DNA from: an uncultured Rhodopila sp.
GTDB taxonomy: Bacteria > Pseudomonadota > Alphaproteobacteria > Acetobacterales > Acetobacteraceae
DNA: 64,000 nucleotides
NCBI RefSeq assembly: GCF_903944925.1
Contig: NZ_CAJATU010000163.1
Location: 124,001-188,000 of the forward strand
Direction of reading: 5' to 3'
Under the pieces are notes generated by a model. It had not been told where the DNA came from, did no database searches, and was given only the letters and a program-made list of their open reading frames with translations. The translations under genes were made by a program, and so were the position numbers. Below are positions 54,295-63,469 of this stretch, in pieces; position 1 is the stretch's first letter, and each line of letters starts with the position of its first letter.

Positions 54295-56355
54295 ATGATC
54301 GGCGAATCGATTTTCGGACGGCTCCGGCGCGGGATTCCGGTTGGCGATGCCAGCCTGGGGCTGGGCGTCATGCTGCTGCTGGGAATCCTGATCGTCCCGA
54401 TCCCGACCTTCCTGCTCGATTTCGCGCTGGCCTTGTCGTTCACCGCCTCGATCCTGATCCTGCTGGTTTCGTTGTCGCTGAAAACGGCGCTGGAATTTTC
54501 CAGCCTGCCGACTTTGCTGCTGCTGCTGACGATTTTCCGCCTGTCGTTGAACGTGGCGACAACCCGGCTGATCCTGTCGCACGGCAATGAAGGTGCGGCC
54601 GCGGCGGGGCAGGTTGTCGCGGCGTTCGGAACGTTCCTGATGCAGGGCGACGTGCTGGTGGGCGCGATCATCTTCACCATGATCCTGCTGGTCAATTTCA
54701 TCGTCATCACCAAGGGCGCCGGCCGTGTCGCTGAAGTATCGGCCCGGTTCTACCTCGACGCGATGCCCGGCAAGCAGATGGCGATCGACGCCGATCTGGG
54801 ATCGGGGCAGATCGATGAGAAGACGGCACGGGCGCGGCGGGCCGAATTGCAGGAGGAGATCGGGTTTTACGGCGCCATGGACGGCGCCAGCAAGTTCGTG
54901 CGCGGCGACGCCATTTCGGCGCTGGTGCTGATCGTCATCAACATTACCGTCGGCCTTGCCATCGGTGTGATGCGAACGAAAATATCGCTGGAAAATGCGT
55001 TTTCGACGTTTGCAACCTTGACTATCGGCGACGGACTGGTTTCGCAAATCCCGGCCCTGCTGATTTCCATGGCGGCCGGTATCGTCGTGACCAAGGGCGC
55101 CACCGAGGGCAAGGTGCAGGGCGTGTTGAGCGGACAGTTGGGTTCCAGCCCCGGCTTGCTGATCATTACTGGTTCGGCCATCGGCCTGCTGGCCCTGCTG
55201 CCGGGGCTGCCGACGATTCCGTTCCTGTCGATTGCCGCCCTCGCGGGGGTGTTGGCGTGGCACCAGCTTAACAAGCGGCAGGCTGAGGCCGCGGAGGTTC
55301 CCGCGCCGCCACCCGATCCCGAAGCGGGGCGCGAGAGGCTTCCGTCGCTCGATCCGGTGCGGGTAGAGCTTGGGTACGGGTTGCTCGACCTGGTCAGCAA
55401 CGGGTCGCAGCCGTTGCCGGAGCAGATCAAGGGGTTGCGCCGGGCGATGGCGACCGATCTGGGATTTGTGCTGCCATCAGTACGAATTCAGGACAACATG
55501 GAGCTGGGGCCGTACAACTACGCGGTGGCGTTGAAGGATATTTCCGCCGGGACGGGGGAGCTGCGGCCGATGATGATGCTGGCGATTTGCCCGGACGAAC
55601 GGGAATTTCCCTTGCCGGGCGAAAAGACGCTGGAACCGGCGTTTGGTCTGCCGGCGTTCTGGATTTCTCCGGCCCAGGCGGATGCGGCACGCTCGATGAA
55701 CTGCACGATCGTGGAGCCGGCGAGCGTGCTGACAACCCATCTCGGGGAGGTGGTGAAGGATAACATTGCGGAACTGCTGTCCTATGCGGAAACCCAGAAA
55801 ATCCTGTCCGATCTGCCGCAGGAGCAGCAGCGGCTGGTCGCCGATTTGGTTCCAGCTTCAATAACAGTGGGTGGATTTCAGCGGGTTTTGCAGGCGTTGC
55901 TGGCGGAACGGGTCTCCATCCGCGACATGCCGACCATTCTGGAAGCGGTACAGGAGGCTTGCGGCAACGCATCGAAGGCGATCGGCTCGATCGTTTCGCA
56001 TGTGCGGTTCCGGCTGGCGCGGCAGATCAGCGACAGCCTGCTCGGGTCGGGCGGGTTCATCGCGGTGATTCCGTTGTCGCCGGAGTGGGAGGATGCGATT
56101 GGCTCTGCGCTGGTCGGGCCGCCGGATGATGCCCAGCTTGCCTTGCCGCAGGACAAGCTGCAGGAGTTCGTTGCGCGATTGCGCAATGTGGTGGATGCGT
56201 CGGTCCAGGCGGGGAACCGGCCGGTGCTGCTTACCAGCGGGCGGATCAGGTCGCATGTGCGATCGATCGTGGACCGGATCAGGTTGAATACGCCGGTCAT
56301 TGCGCAGACCGAGATTCACCGGCGGGCGCAGATCAAGGTGGTGGGGACGATTTGA
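54295..56355 (+). CDS. flhA: Flagellar export gate protein FlhA
   Basis: Core ring protein of the type III flagellar export apparatus, 686 residues. About eight N-terminal membrane helices are followed by FxxLSLNVATTRLIL-type segment FRLSLNVATTRLIL, the signature FYLDAMPGKQMAIDADLGSG, and a cytoplasmic domain of about 350 residues that binds chaperone-substrate complexes. An in-frame TTG at 54286 is an alternative start. It ends the flagellar cluster; flhB, fliF, fliH, fliI and fliM are not here. Confidence 0.95.
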   Translation: MIGESIFGRLRRGIPVGDASLGLGVMLLLGILIVPIPTFLLDFALALSFTASILILLVSLSLKTALEFSSLPTLLLLLTIFRLSLNVATTRLILSHGNEGAAAAGQVVAAFGTFLMQGDVLVGAIIFTMILLVNFIVITKGAGRVAEVSARFYLDAMPGKQMAIDADLGSGQIDEKTARARRAELQEEIGFYGAMDGASKFVRGDAISALVLIVINITVGLAIGVMRTKISLENAFSTFATLTIGDGLVSQIPALLISMAAGIVVTKGATEGKVQGVLSGQLGSSPGLLIITGSAIGLLALLPGLPTIPFLSIAALAGVLAWHQLNKRQAEAAEVPAPPPDPEAGRERLPSLDPVRVELGYGLLDLVSNGSQPLPEQIKGLRRAMATDLGFVLPSVRIQDNMELGPYNYAVALKDISAGTGELRPMMMLAICPDEREFPLPGEKTLEPAFGLPAFWISPAQADAARSMNCTIVEPASVLTTHLGEVVKDNIAELLSYAETQKILSDLPQEQQRLVADLVPASITVGGFQRVLQALLAERVSIRDMPTILEAVQEACGNASKAIGSIVSHVRFRLARQISDSLLGSGGFIAVIPLSPEWEDAIGSALVGPPDDAQLALPQDKLQEFVARLRNVVDASVQAGNRPVLLTSGRIRSHVRSIVDRIRLNTPVIAQTEIHRRAQIKVVGTI

Positions 56356-56376
56356 TTATTGGGCCGCAACGGGTTC

Positions 56377-56409
56377 GTGTCATGGCCGGCACAAGGCCGG
56401 CCATGACAC
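56377..56409. repeat. Single perfect hairpin related to the repeat family, possible terminator
   Basis: GTGTCATGGCCGGC, five-base loop, and its exact complement make a 14-bp stem between the convergent flhA and carboxypeptidase genes. It lacks a run of T, so it is more like a repeat hairpin than a classical terminator, but it could end transcription from both sides. Confidence 0.65.
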
Positions 56410-56433
56410 GGGGGGCGGCAACCATCAGCCTCA

Positions 56434-57918
56434 CTACCGTCCCAAATACCGCCTGCGCAGATGCGCCTCGAACGCCAGTGGATCGAGTATCCTGCCCGTG
56501 GCCTGCTGCAAGATCTCGTTCAGGCTGAGCCGGCTGCCGATCTGGTGCACGTTGACTCGCAGCCACGCCAGCAGCAGCGAAAGGTCGCCGCGGCTGAATG
56601 ATTCGTCCAGGCCCGGAACCTGCTCGCGGGCCGCCTGCATCAGTTGCGCCGCGGACATCGCGCCGAGCGTGTAGCTCGGGAAATACCCGAAAGCGCCGTC
56701 GTACCAATGGATATCCTGCAGGCACCCCTCCGCATCGTTGGGCGGGGTGATGCCGAGCAGAGCACGCATCCCTTCGTTCCAGGCCCCCGGCAGATCGGCG
56801 ACATCGAGATCCCCGCCGATCAGCGCGCGCTCCAGCCGGAAGCGCAGGATGACGTGGGCCGGATAGGTCAGCTCGTCAGCGTCCACCCGGATCGTGCTGC
56901 GCTGCACGTGGCGCCACAACCGCCCGAGGTTCTCCAGCCGATACGGCGCCGCCGGGCCGCCAAACGTTTCATGCAGCCGGCCGCCGAGCCAGCTCAGGAA
57001 CGGGTCCGAGCGGAACGCCTGCATCTCGACGATCAGCGACTGGCTTTCATGCGTCGCCATGCCGGCGGCTTCGCCCACCGGCTGCCGCGCATGCGCCGAG
57101 GGCAAACCACGCTCATACAAAGCGTGGCCGGTCTCATGCACGACCGCCAGGATGGCGGAGGCGAAATCGTCCTCCTGGTAGCGGGTGGTGATCCGCACAT
57201 CGGTCGGCGTGCCGCCGGAGAACGGGTGGGCCGACTGATCCAGCCTGGCGTGGTCGAAGTCCAGGCCCATCCGCTCGGCAATCTCCCGGCACAGCTTTTC
57301 CTGGCTGGCGATCGGGAACGGCCCGGCGGGCTGGATGGCCGGGGGCTGCGATGCCTGATGCCGCTCCACTTCCGGCAGGGTTTCCGCCAGGAACGCCTCA
57401 TAGTTTGCGAAAATCGGTTCGACATCCGCCGCGCGGACGCCGTGCTGGTAGCCGTCCATCAGCGCGTCGTACGGGGTCAGCTCCAGGGCCTCGCCCAGAG
57501 CAGCCGCGGCTTCCCGGGTCAGCCGCACGACTTCGTTCAGGTGCTGATGGACGAGGCTGAAGTCCGAGCGCGCACGCGCCACGCGCCAGACCTTCTCGCA
57601 GTGGGAGTTCGCCTTGGCCTGAGCCTCCACCAGGCTTTCCGGCAACGCCCTGGCGCGGCGATACATGTGCTGCATCAACCGCAAATTCGCGACATCCCAC
57701 GCCCCCTGCGCCTCCGCCTCCGCCAGATCGGCTTCGATCTCCGGCGCGGTGAGTTGCTGATGGCCGAGCACCGCCAGCACCGCGAGCTGATCGCCGCGCG
57801 CCGCACCGCCACCCGGCGGCATGATGACAGAGGCGTCCCAGCCCAGCATGGACATGCATTCCCCGACGGTGGCGATCATCCGAAAGCGGTCGGTCAGTCT
57901 TTGGTAAGCGGATTTCAT
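56434..57918 (-). CDS. M32 family metallo-carboxypeptidase
   Basis: A 494-residue carboxypeptidase Taq-like enzyme. The HEXXH zinc site is LAVVHETGHALYERGLP, and the third ligand Glu is in ATHESQSLIVE, as in the family. The protein is otherwise mainly helical. It is the last gene of the cytochrome oxidase run, coupled to the SURF1 gene by ATGA, which fixes the start at 57918. The link to the oxidase is positional and unexplained. Confidence 0.93.
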   Translation of the reverse strand: MKSAYQRLTDRFRMIATVGECMSMLGWDASVIMPPGGGAARGDQLAVLAVLGHQQLTAPEIEADLAEAEAQGAWDVANLRLMQHMYRRARALPESLVEAQAKANSHCEKVWRVARARSDFSLVHQHLNEVVRLTREAAAALGEALELTPYDALMDGYQHGVRAADVEPIFANYEAFLAETLPEVERHQASQPPAIQPAGPFPIASQEKLCREIAERMGLDFDHARLDQSAHPFSGGTPTDVRITTRYQEDDFASAILAVVHETGHALYERGLPSAHARQPVGEAAGMATHESQSLIVEMQAFRSDPFLSWLGGRLHETFGGPAAPYRLENLGRLWRHVQRSTIRVDADELTYPAHVILRFRLERALIGGDLDVADLPGAWNEGMRALLGITPPNDAEGCLQDIHWYDGAFGYFPSYTLGAMSAAQLMQAAREQVPGLDESFSRGDLSLLLAWLRVNVHQIGSRLSLNEILQQATGRILDPLAFEAHLRRRYLGR

Positions 57919-58610
57919 TGTCTGAGAGCCTTTCGCATCCAGACAACGAACACGACAACCAGCGCCAAAGCCAGCCCGTACCACGTGATCACGTAGGATA
58001 AGTGATTGTTGGGCGGCTGTGGCAGATGATCCGCCGGTGCCGGATAGACGTTCGCCGGCGCGGGACCCAGCGCGACGAGGACGAACGGCGGGACGTTGGG
58101 TTCGCCTATGGCTCGGGCGATGGCGCCGGGATCGAGGGTGAAAAACTGGCGCCCGGCCGCGTCATCCGCCGCGCTGTACCATCGGGGTGTGTCGCCGGGC
58201 CGGACATAGCCGGTGACGGTGACCTGACCGGACGGATCGTTCAGCGGGGTCTCGCGGTTCTGCGGTATCCAGCCGCGGTTGACCAGGATCGCCGGGACGC
58301 CGGGGCGCTCCAGCGGCACGATCTGGTAGGTGCCGATGATGGGGCCGGCCGGGGTGTCGCGGACTTCGGAGCCGTATTGCGCGGCAAGGTCGAAGCGGAA
58401 CCGGCCGGTGGCGGAAACCTTGGTGTAGGGGGCCGGGTTCGGTCCGAGCGGCACCGGCGGCGCACTTTCGGCGGTCGCAATCTGCGCCAGGATGCCTTGC
58501 TTCCAGTGCAGGCGGTAGATTTGCCATGTCCCCAAACCGATCAGCACCAGCAGCATGAGCAGGGCGCTGAGGGTGGGAATGAGGAAGCGGGATCTTCTCG
58601 TGGGCCTCAT
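57915..58610 (-). CDS. SURF1 family cytochrome oxidase assembly protein
   Basis: A 231-residue inner-membrane protein with a helix at each end (residues 10-30, SALLMLLVLIGLGTWQIYRL, and 210-228) and a periplasmic middle. The pattern GTWQxxRxxWK, the NRGWIP segment and NNHLSYVITWYGLA are SURF1 hallmarks. It assists heme a insertion into subunit I. It follows the oxidase genes after a repeat-containing gap of 118 bases. Confidence 0.9.
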   Translation of the reverse strand: MRPTRRSRFLIPTLSALLMLLVLIGLGTWQIYRLHWKQGILAQIATAESAPPVPLGPNPAPYTKVSATGRFRFDLAAQYGSEVRDTPAGPIIGTYQIVPLERPGVPAILVNRGWIPQNRETPLNDPSGQVTVTGYVRPGDTPRWYSAADDAAGRQFFTLDPGAIARAIGEPNVPPFVLVALGPAPANVYPAPADHLPQPPNNHLSYVITWYGLALALVVVFVVWMRKALRQ

Positions 58611-58630
58611 GCCGGCACGGACGATTAAGC

Positions 58631-58711
58631 GTCATGGTGGGCGAAGGCCCACCATCCACGCCGTCGTTCGCAGCGGCCAAAGGCGTGGATACCGGCCTTC
58701 GCCGGCATGAC
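58631..58711 (-). repeat. Three-hairpin intergenic repeat, copy 6 (inverted, 81 bp)
   Basis: Its reverse complement has the same order as copy 1: ATGCCGGC...GCCGGTAT, CCACGCC...GGCGTGG, and ATGGTGGGC/GCCCACCAT, with three bases missing from the core. It lies between the DUF983 and SURF1 genes within the oxidase operon. Confidence 0.83.
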
Positions 58712-58728
58712 GGGAAAGCGATCCCCCA

Positions 58729-59088
58729 TCACAACCCCATCTCCTTTGCCCGGGTCCGGAACTGCGCGGCGACCAGCGCGGCTTTCATTGGCCGCATCAG
58801 CAGGATCGCCAGCGGCAAGGTCACCGCGGGCCATAGGATAGCGTGCACCCATAACGGCGGCTCGAAGCGGAACTCCACCCAGAACGCCAGCGCCACGACG
58901 ATCACGCCGAGGACCATGATTACGACGACAGCCCCGGCATCGCCGGTGTCGGCCTGGCTCAGGTCCAGGCCGCAGACCGGGCAAGCCGGGCGCAACGTCA
59001 GCACCCCCTTGAACAGCTTGCCCTTGCCGCAGCGCGGACAGCGGCAGCGCAGGGCTGCCTCAAGGATTGAAATCCGCGGTTCGGCCAC
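58729..59088 (-). CDS. DUF983 protein
   Basis: A protein of about 119 residues from a GTG at 59088; an ATG at 59127 gives 132 residues but overlaps ctaE by 29 bases. A zinc-ribbon-like pair CRCPRCGKGKLF and CPVCGLDL precedes two membrane helices. DUF983 genes accompany cytochrome oxidase operons in alphaproteobacteria, so a role in oxidase assembly is inferred. Confidence 0.82.
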   Translation of the reverse strand: MAEPRISILEAALRCRCPRCGKGKLFKGVLTLRPACPVCGLDLSQADTGDAGAVVVIMVLGVIVVALAFWVEFRFEPPLWVHAILWPAVTLPLAILLMRPMKAALVAAQFRTRAKEMGL

Positions 59089-59098
59089 GGGAGCTGGG

Positions 59099-59947
59099 CT
59101 ACTCCGGAGCGATCTGGCCGGCGCCATACCAGTAGATGCAGGTGAACAGGAACAGCCAGACGACGTCCACGAAGTGCCAGTACCACGCCGCCGCCTCGAA
59201 GCCGAAATGGCGTTGCGGCGTGAACTGCCCGGCTCGCGCCCGGAACCAGCAGACCGTCAGGAAGATCGTGCCGACGATCACATGGAAGCCATGGAAGCCG
59301 GTCGCCAGGAAGAACGTCGACGAATACACGCCGCCACCGTTGAACTTGAACGGGGCGTGCGTGTACTCGATCGCCTGGCAGACGGTGAAGGATACGCCGA
59401 GCAGGATGGTGATGCCCAGCCCGAGGATCAGGTTCTTGCGGTCGTTCTCGATCAGCGAGTGATGCGCCCAGGTCACGGTGGTTCCCGACAGCAGCAGGAT
59501 CATGGTGTTCAAGAACGGCAGGTGGAACGGATCGAAGGTGTGCACGTCCGCGGGCGGCCACACGGTCTGACCGTTGCCCTGGGTGTCGGGAAAGATCAGG
59601 AAGTTGAAATAGGCCCAGAAGAAGCCGACGAAGAACATCACCTCGCTGGCAATGAACAAGGTCATGCCGTAGCGCTGGCCGAGGCGCACGATGGCGCTGT
59701 GGCCGCCGGTCGCGTAGCCCTCTCGCAGCACGTCGCGCCACCAGAAGAACATCGTGCCGAGGACGGTGACCACGCCCAGCCCGAGGATCAGGTATTTGCC
59801 GAAATGAGCGGCCATGATGATCCCGAACACGATCAAAAAAGCCCCGAGGGCGCCGACAATCGGCCAAGGGCTTGGATCGGGCAGGTAATAGGGCTGCTTG
59901 ATCCCGGTGCTCAGCGGGCCCGTTGCATGTTGTGCTTCGCTGTCCAT
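59099..59947 (-). CDS. ctaE: Cytochrome c oxidase subunit III
   Basis: A 282-residue membrane subunit with seven helices. It begins with KQPYYLPDPSPWPIVGALGAF and contains FIASEVMFFVGFFWAYF, HHSLIENDRK and the C-terminal FGFEAAAWYWHFVDVVWLFLF, which define subunit III. It stabilises the proton uptake path of subunit I. It is followed immediately by the DUF983 gene. Confidence 0.97.
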   Translation of the reverse strand: MDSEAQHATGPLSTGIKQPYYLPDPSPWPIVGALGAFLIVFGIIMAAHFGKYLILGLGVVTVLGTMFFWWRDVLREGYATGGHSAIVRLGQRYGMTLFIASEVMFFVGFFWAYFNFLIFPDTQGNGQTVWPPADVHTFDPFHLPFLNTMILLLSGTTVTWAHHSLIENDRKNLILGLGITILLGVSFTVCQAIEYTHAPFKFNGGGVYSSTFFLATGFHGFHVIVGTIFLTVCWFRARAGQFTPQRHFGFEAAAWYWHFVDVVWLFLFTCIYWYGAGQIAPE

Positions 59948-60009
59948 GCCACATCCATTTCAAACAGCGACGGGGAAACCGCCCCGACCCGGCTGCCGCT
60001 GCGAAGCGG

Positions 60010-60624
60010 TCAGTTGGCTTTCAGCCTGGCCTCCGCCGCGGAGAGCGGCCCGACATGCGGACCGGCCTTTGAGAGAGCACCAGTTTTCGCGGCGTCATCC
60101 AGCGAGCGGAAGAACGTATACGACAGAGTGATCACCTTCACATCGCTGGTGTTGGGATCGTCTCGGATTGCCGGATCGACCCAGAAGCTGACGGGAAACT
60201 CCATGCTCTGCTTTGGCGACAGGGTCTGCTTGTTGAAGCAGAAGCAGGCGGTCTTGTGGAAGTATTTACCAACTTTCTCCGGGGTCACGTTGTAGAGCGC
60301 CATGCCGGTGACCGGTTCGGCCGACTGGTTGGCGGCGTGGTAGAACGCCACCTGTTCGTCGCCGAGCTTGAGCTTGACCTCCAACTGATCGGGGGCGAAG
60401 GACCAGGGGAGCGCCGGGTTGGTATCGGCGTTGAAGCGCACTCGGATGGTCTCTCCTGTTGAGCCGGGGGCTGCGGCGAGGCCAATCTTTGGCGTTCCGG
60501 CATAGCCGGTGGCGGCGCAGAACAGCCGGTACAGCGGGATCGCGGCGAAGGACATGCCGACCATGCCGGCGATGACAGCCGCCAGCGCCCAGCCGGTGAC
60601 GAGGTTGCGCCGTCCGGAGGGCAT
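60010..60624 (-). CDS. ctaG: Cytochrome c oxidase assembly protein CtaG (Cox11)
   Basis: A 204-residue copper chaperone that delivers Cu(B) to subunit I. One N-terminal membrane helix (LVTGWALAAVIAGMVGMSFAAIPLYRLFC) is followed by an immunoglobulin-like periplasmic domain with the copper-binding KTACFCFNKQTL, the family's C-F-C-F motif. The start directly abuts the stop of the small upstream ORF. Confidence 0.95.
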   Translation of the reverse strand: MPSGRRNLVTGWALAAVIAGMVGMSFAAIPLYRLFCAATGYAGTPKIGLAAAPGSTGETIRVRFNADTNPALPWSFAPDQLEVKLKLGDEQVAFYHAANQSAEPVTGMALYNVTPEKVGKYFHKTACFCFNKQTLSPKQSMEFPVSFWVDPAIRDDPNTSDVKVITLSYTFFRSLDDAAKTGALSKAGPHVGPLSAAEARLKAN

Positions 60625-60753
60625 TCAGAGATGCGCCATCTTGACGATGGTGATCGCGTAGAACAGGGCACACAGCCCGATCAGGGCGATCATGATCGCC
60701 CAACTGCGGCCGCGGCGGCGGCGCTCTGCTTCGGGGACTGGCAGGCGTTGCAT
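60625..60753 (-). CDS. CoxF-like small membrane protein
   Basis: A 42-residue protein with a basic N-terminus (PEAERRRRGRSW) and one membrane helix (IMIALIGLCALFYAITIVKM). An AGGAGT ribosome site lies 8 bases before the ATG at 60753. Small one-helix proteins in this position, between ctaB and ctaG, are common in alphaproteobacterial oxidase operons. It is too short for most automatic annotation. Confidence 0.75.
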   Translation of the reverse strand: MQRLPVPEAERRRRGRSWAIMIALIGLCALFYAITIVKMAHL

Positions 60754-60805
60754 GTGTTGACTCCTACGGCGGGGAAGGCGGGCGCCGGCTGCCTCGATCC
60801 CATCT

Positions 60806-60834
60806 GTCATGGCCGGGCGTGTCCCGGCCATGAC
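60806..60834. repeat. Single-hairpin relative of the repeat family
   Basis: GTCATGGCCGGG, a short loop, then the complement CCCGGCCATGAC give a 12-bp stem with the same GTCATG/CATGAC ends as the long repeats. Lies between ctaB and the small membrane gene, in the oxidase operon. Confidence 0.7.
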
Positions 60835-60871
60835 GGCAGCGCGCAGGGCCGGCTGGAGTGCGCATGATCGC

Positions 60872-61807
60872 TCAACCCACCAGCCGGTCGAGGGCGAGCG
60901 CCGCGAACAGTGCGAAAAGATAATAGATTGAGTATTTGAACGCTCCTTTCGCCGGTGCGTCGCCCGTCAGGCTGCACCCGTCCTGATCCTGTTTATCGGC
61001 CATCACCCGATAGACCCGCAGCAGAAACACCAGGCCGAGCACGGTCGCCGCCACACAATACGGAAACCCGCTGAAGCCCATGAAGAACGGCGCCAAGGTC
61101 AGCGGCACCAGGACCAGGGTGTACAGCATGATCTGCCGGCGGGTTTCGCGGGCGCCCGCCACCACCGGCAGCATTGGCACGCCGGCTTTGCGGTAGTCCT
61201 CGTTGGCCCACAGCGCGAGCGACCAGAAATGCGGCGGGGTCCAGATGAAGACGATCCCGAACAGGACCAACGGCACCAGGTCAACCGTTCCGGTGACGGC
61301 CGCCCAGCCGATGACGGGCGGGAAGGCTCCGGCAGCGCCACCGATGACGATGTTCTGCGGCGTGCGGCGCTTCAGCCAGATCGTGTAGATAAACACATAG
61401 AAACAGATCGACAGCGCCAGGATCAGCGCCGCGGGGATATTCACCGCCAGGCCCATCATGATCACCGAACCGACCGCCAGCGTGATGCCGAAACCCAGCG
61501 CCGCGCCCGGCTCGATGCGCCCCGCCGGTATCGGCCGCTTGCGGGTGCGGCGCATGATGGCGTCGATATCGCGATCGTACCACATATTGATCGCGCCGCA
61601 GGCGCCGGCCGCCACGGTGATGCAGAGAATGGCGGTGAAGGCCAGCACCGGGTGCAGGTGGCCCGGTGCGACGATCAAGCCGATGACGCCGGTGAACACC
61701 ACCAGGGTCAGCACCCGGGGTTTCAGCAGCGCAATCCAGTCGCGGTAGTCGGCTTCCCATACCCCGGCCTCGGTGGCCGGGGTCAATGATGATGTTGCGT
61801 CGCTCAC
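60872..61807 (-). CDS. ctaB: Heme O synthase (protoheme IX farnesyltransferase)
   Basis: A 311-residue UbiA-family prenyltransferase converting heme B to heme O. The aspartate-rich active site NMWYDRDIDAIMRRTRKRPIPAGRI and the later loop WTPPHFWSLALWANEDYRKAGVPMLPVV are canonical, with about nine membrane helices. It is encoded 12 bases downstream of ctaD. Confidence 0.96.
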   Translation of the reverse strand: MSDATSSLTPATEAGVWEADYRDWIALLKPRVLTLVVFTGVIGLIVAPGHLHPVLAFTAILCITVAAGACGAINMWYDRDIDAIMRRTRKRPIPAGRIEPGAALGFGITLAVGSVIMMGLAVNIPAALILALSICFYVFIYTIWLKRRTPQNIVIGGAAGAFPPVIGWAAVTGTVDLVPLVLFGIVFIWTPPHFWSLALWANEDYRKAGVPMLPVVAGARETRRQIMLYTLVLVPLTLAPFFMGFSGFPYCVAATVLGLVFLLRVYRVMADKQDQDGCSLTGDAPAKGAFKYSIYYLFALFAALALDRLVG

Positions 61808-61819
61808 AGGGTGCCCCCG

Positions 61820-63409
61820 TCAGGAAATCCGAGGCAGTTCCAGATAGGTATGGAAGGCGGGCGGCGAGGTCTGGGTCCATTCCAGGGTCGTCGCGCCTTC
61901 GCCCCAGTAGTTGTCGGCGACGTGCTCCTTCGAGGTGAAGGTGCGATAGCAGACATAGAGGAACACCAGGAACGCCGCGCCGCTGAGATACGCCCCCAGC
62001 GACGAGACGAAATTCCACCCGGCGAAGGCGGCCGGGTAATCCGGATAGCGGCGCGGCATGCCGGACAGGCCGAGGAAGTGCTGCGGGAAGAACGTCAGGT
62101 TGACGCCGATGAACGTCATCCAGAAATGCACCTTGCCCCAATATTCCGGATACTGGTGGCCGGACATCTTGCCGATCCAGTAATAAAATCCGGCGAAGAT
62201 GGAGAAGACGGCGCCGAGGGACAGAACGTAATGAAAATGCGCAACGACATAGTAGGTGTTGTGGATCACCTGGTCGATGCCGGCATTGGCACAGACCACG
62301 CCGGTGACGCCGCCGACGGTGAAGACGAACAGGAAGCCGATGGCCCAGAGCATCGGGGTTTTCAGTTCCACCGATCCGCCCCACATCGTTGCGATCCACG
62401 AGAAGACCTTGATGCCCGTCGGAACCGCAATGATCAAGGTGGCGGCCATAAAGTATGCCCGGGTATCGACGTCGATGCCCGAAATGAACATATGATGCGC
62501 CCAGACAACAAAGCCGACGACGCCGATGGCGACCATGGCGTAGACCATGCCGAGATAGCCGAAGATGGGCTTGCGGCTGAACGTCGAGATGACGTGGCTG
62601 ATGATGCCGAAGCCCGGCAGGATCATGATGTAGACTTCCGGGTGCCCGAAGAACCAGAACAGATGCTGGAACAGCACCGGATCGCCGCCGCCGGCCGGAT
62701 CGAAGAACGAGGTGCCGAAGTTACGGTCGCAGATCAGCATGGTGATCGCACCGGCCAGGACCGGGACCGCCAGCAGCAGCAGGAATGCCGTTACCAGTTC
62801 CGACCAGATGAACAGCGGCATCTTGTGCAAGGTCATGCCGGGCGCGCGCATGTTGAAGATGGTGACGATGAAGTTCATCGATCCCAGCAACGAACTCAGG
62901 CCGGCGAGGTGCAGTGCGAACAGCGTGCAGTCCATCCCCATGCCCGGCTCATACGTCGAGTTCGACAATGGCGGATACAGCGTCCAGCCGGATCCCGACT
63001 CGCCCATCAGCAGGCCGGTGCAGATCAGCACGAAGGCCGGCGGCAGCAGCCAGAAGCTGATGTTGTTCAGCCTTGGGAACGCCATGTCCGGCGCGCCGAT
63101 CATTAGCGGAATGAACCAGTTGCCGAAGCCGCCGATAAGCGCGGGCATGACGGAGAAGAAGATCATCAGCAGCCCGTGGGTGGTGATGATCGTGTTCCAC
63201 TCCTGGCCCGAATTGACGAGGTGGTTGTTCGGGAAATTCAACTGTGCCCGCATGATCTCCGACAGGGTGCCGCCGACGGTTCCGCCGATGACCGCGAAGA
63301 TCAGGTAAAGGGTGCCGATGTCCTTGTGGTTGGTGCTGAACAGCCAGCGCTGGACAAAGGTCGGGTGATGACCGTGCTCGTGATGGTCGACTGCGGTCGT
63401 CGCATCCAT
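61820..63409 (-). CDS. ctaD: Cytochrome c oxidase subunit I
   Basis: Catalytic subunit of 529 residues with 12 helices carrying heme a, heme a3 and Cu(B). [16 protein letters not shown] is the standard N-terminal segment, and [17 protein letters not shown] contains a Cu(B) His and the cross-linked Tyr. VWAHHMF supplies the other two Cu(B) histidines, and [10 protein letters not shown] the heme ligands. The ATG at 63409 follows GGAGAAA; an earlier frame to 63448 is less likely. Confidence 0.98.
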   Translation of the reverse strand: MDATTAVDHHEHGHHPTFVQRWLFSTNHKDIGTLYLIFAVIGGTVGGTLSEIMRAQLNFPNNHLVNSGQEWNTIITTHGLLMIFFSVMPALIGGFGNWFIPLMIGAPDMAFPRLNNISFWLLPPAFVLICTGLLMGESGSGWTLYPPLSNSTYEPGMGMDCTLFALHLAGLSSLLGSMNFIVTIFNMRAPGMTLHKMPLFIWSELVTAFLLLLAVPVLAGAITMLICDRNFGTSFFDPAGGGDPVLFQHLFWFFGHPEVYIMILPGFGIISHVISTFSRKPIFGYLGMVYAMVAIGVVGFVVWAHHMFISGIDVDTRAYFMAATLIIAVPTGIKVFSWIATMWGGSVELKTPMLWAIGFLFVFTVGGVTGVVCANAGIDQVIHNTYYVVAHFHYVLSLGAVFSIFAGFYYWIGKMSGHQYPEYWGKVHFWMTFIGVNLTFFPQHFLGLSGMPRRYPDYPAAFAGWNFVSSLGAYLSGAAFLVFLYVCYRTFTSKEHVADNYWGEGATTLEWTQTSPPAFHTYLELPRIS

Positions 63410-63469
63410 GGTTTTTCTCCGCTGATCAGCCGGCTTTGACGCCGGCACTCGTTCAAGCCGCCGTCGCGA

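Noticed and set aside
56377-56409. Classical rho-independent terminator after flhA
   Set aside because: The stem is perfect, but no T-run follows on either strand and its ends match the intergenic repeat family; terminator function remains only possible.
58634-60295. 553-residue open frame on the plus strand
   Set aside because: Antisense to DUF983, ctaE and ctaG, which are well supported; lacks any motif.
23010-60834. CRISPR array from the recurring palindromes
   Set aside because: Copies are dispersed singly between genes, occur in both orientations and lack regular spacers; they are interspersed repeats.
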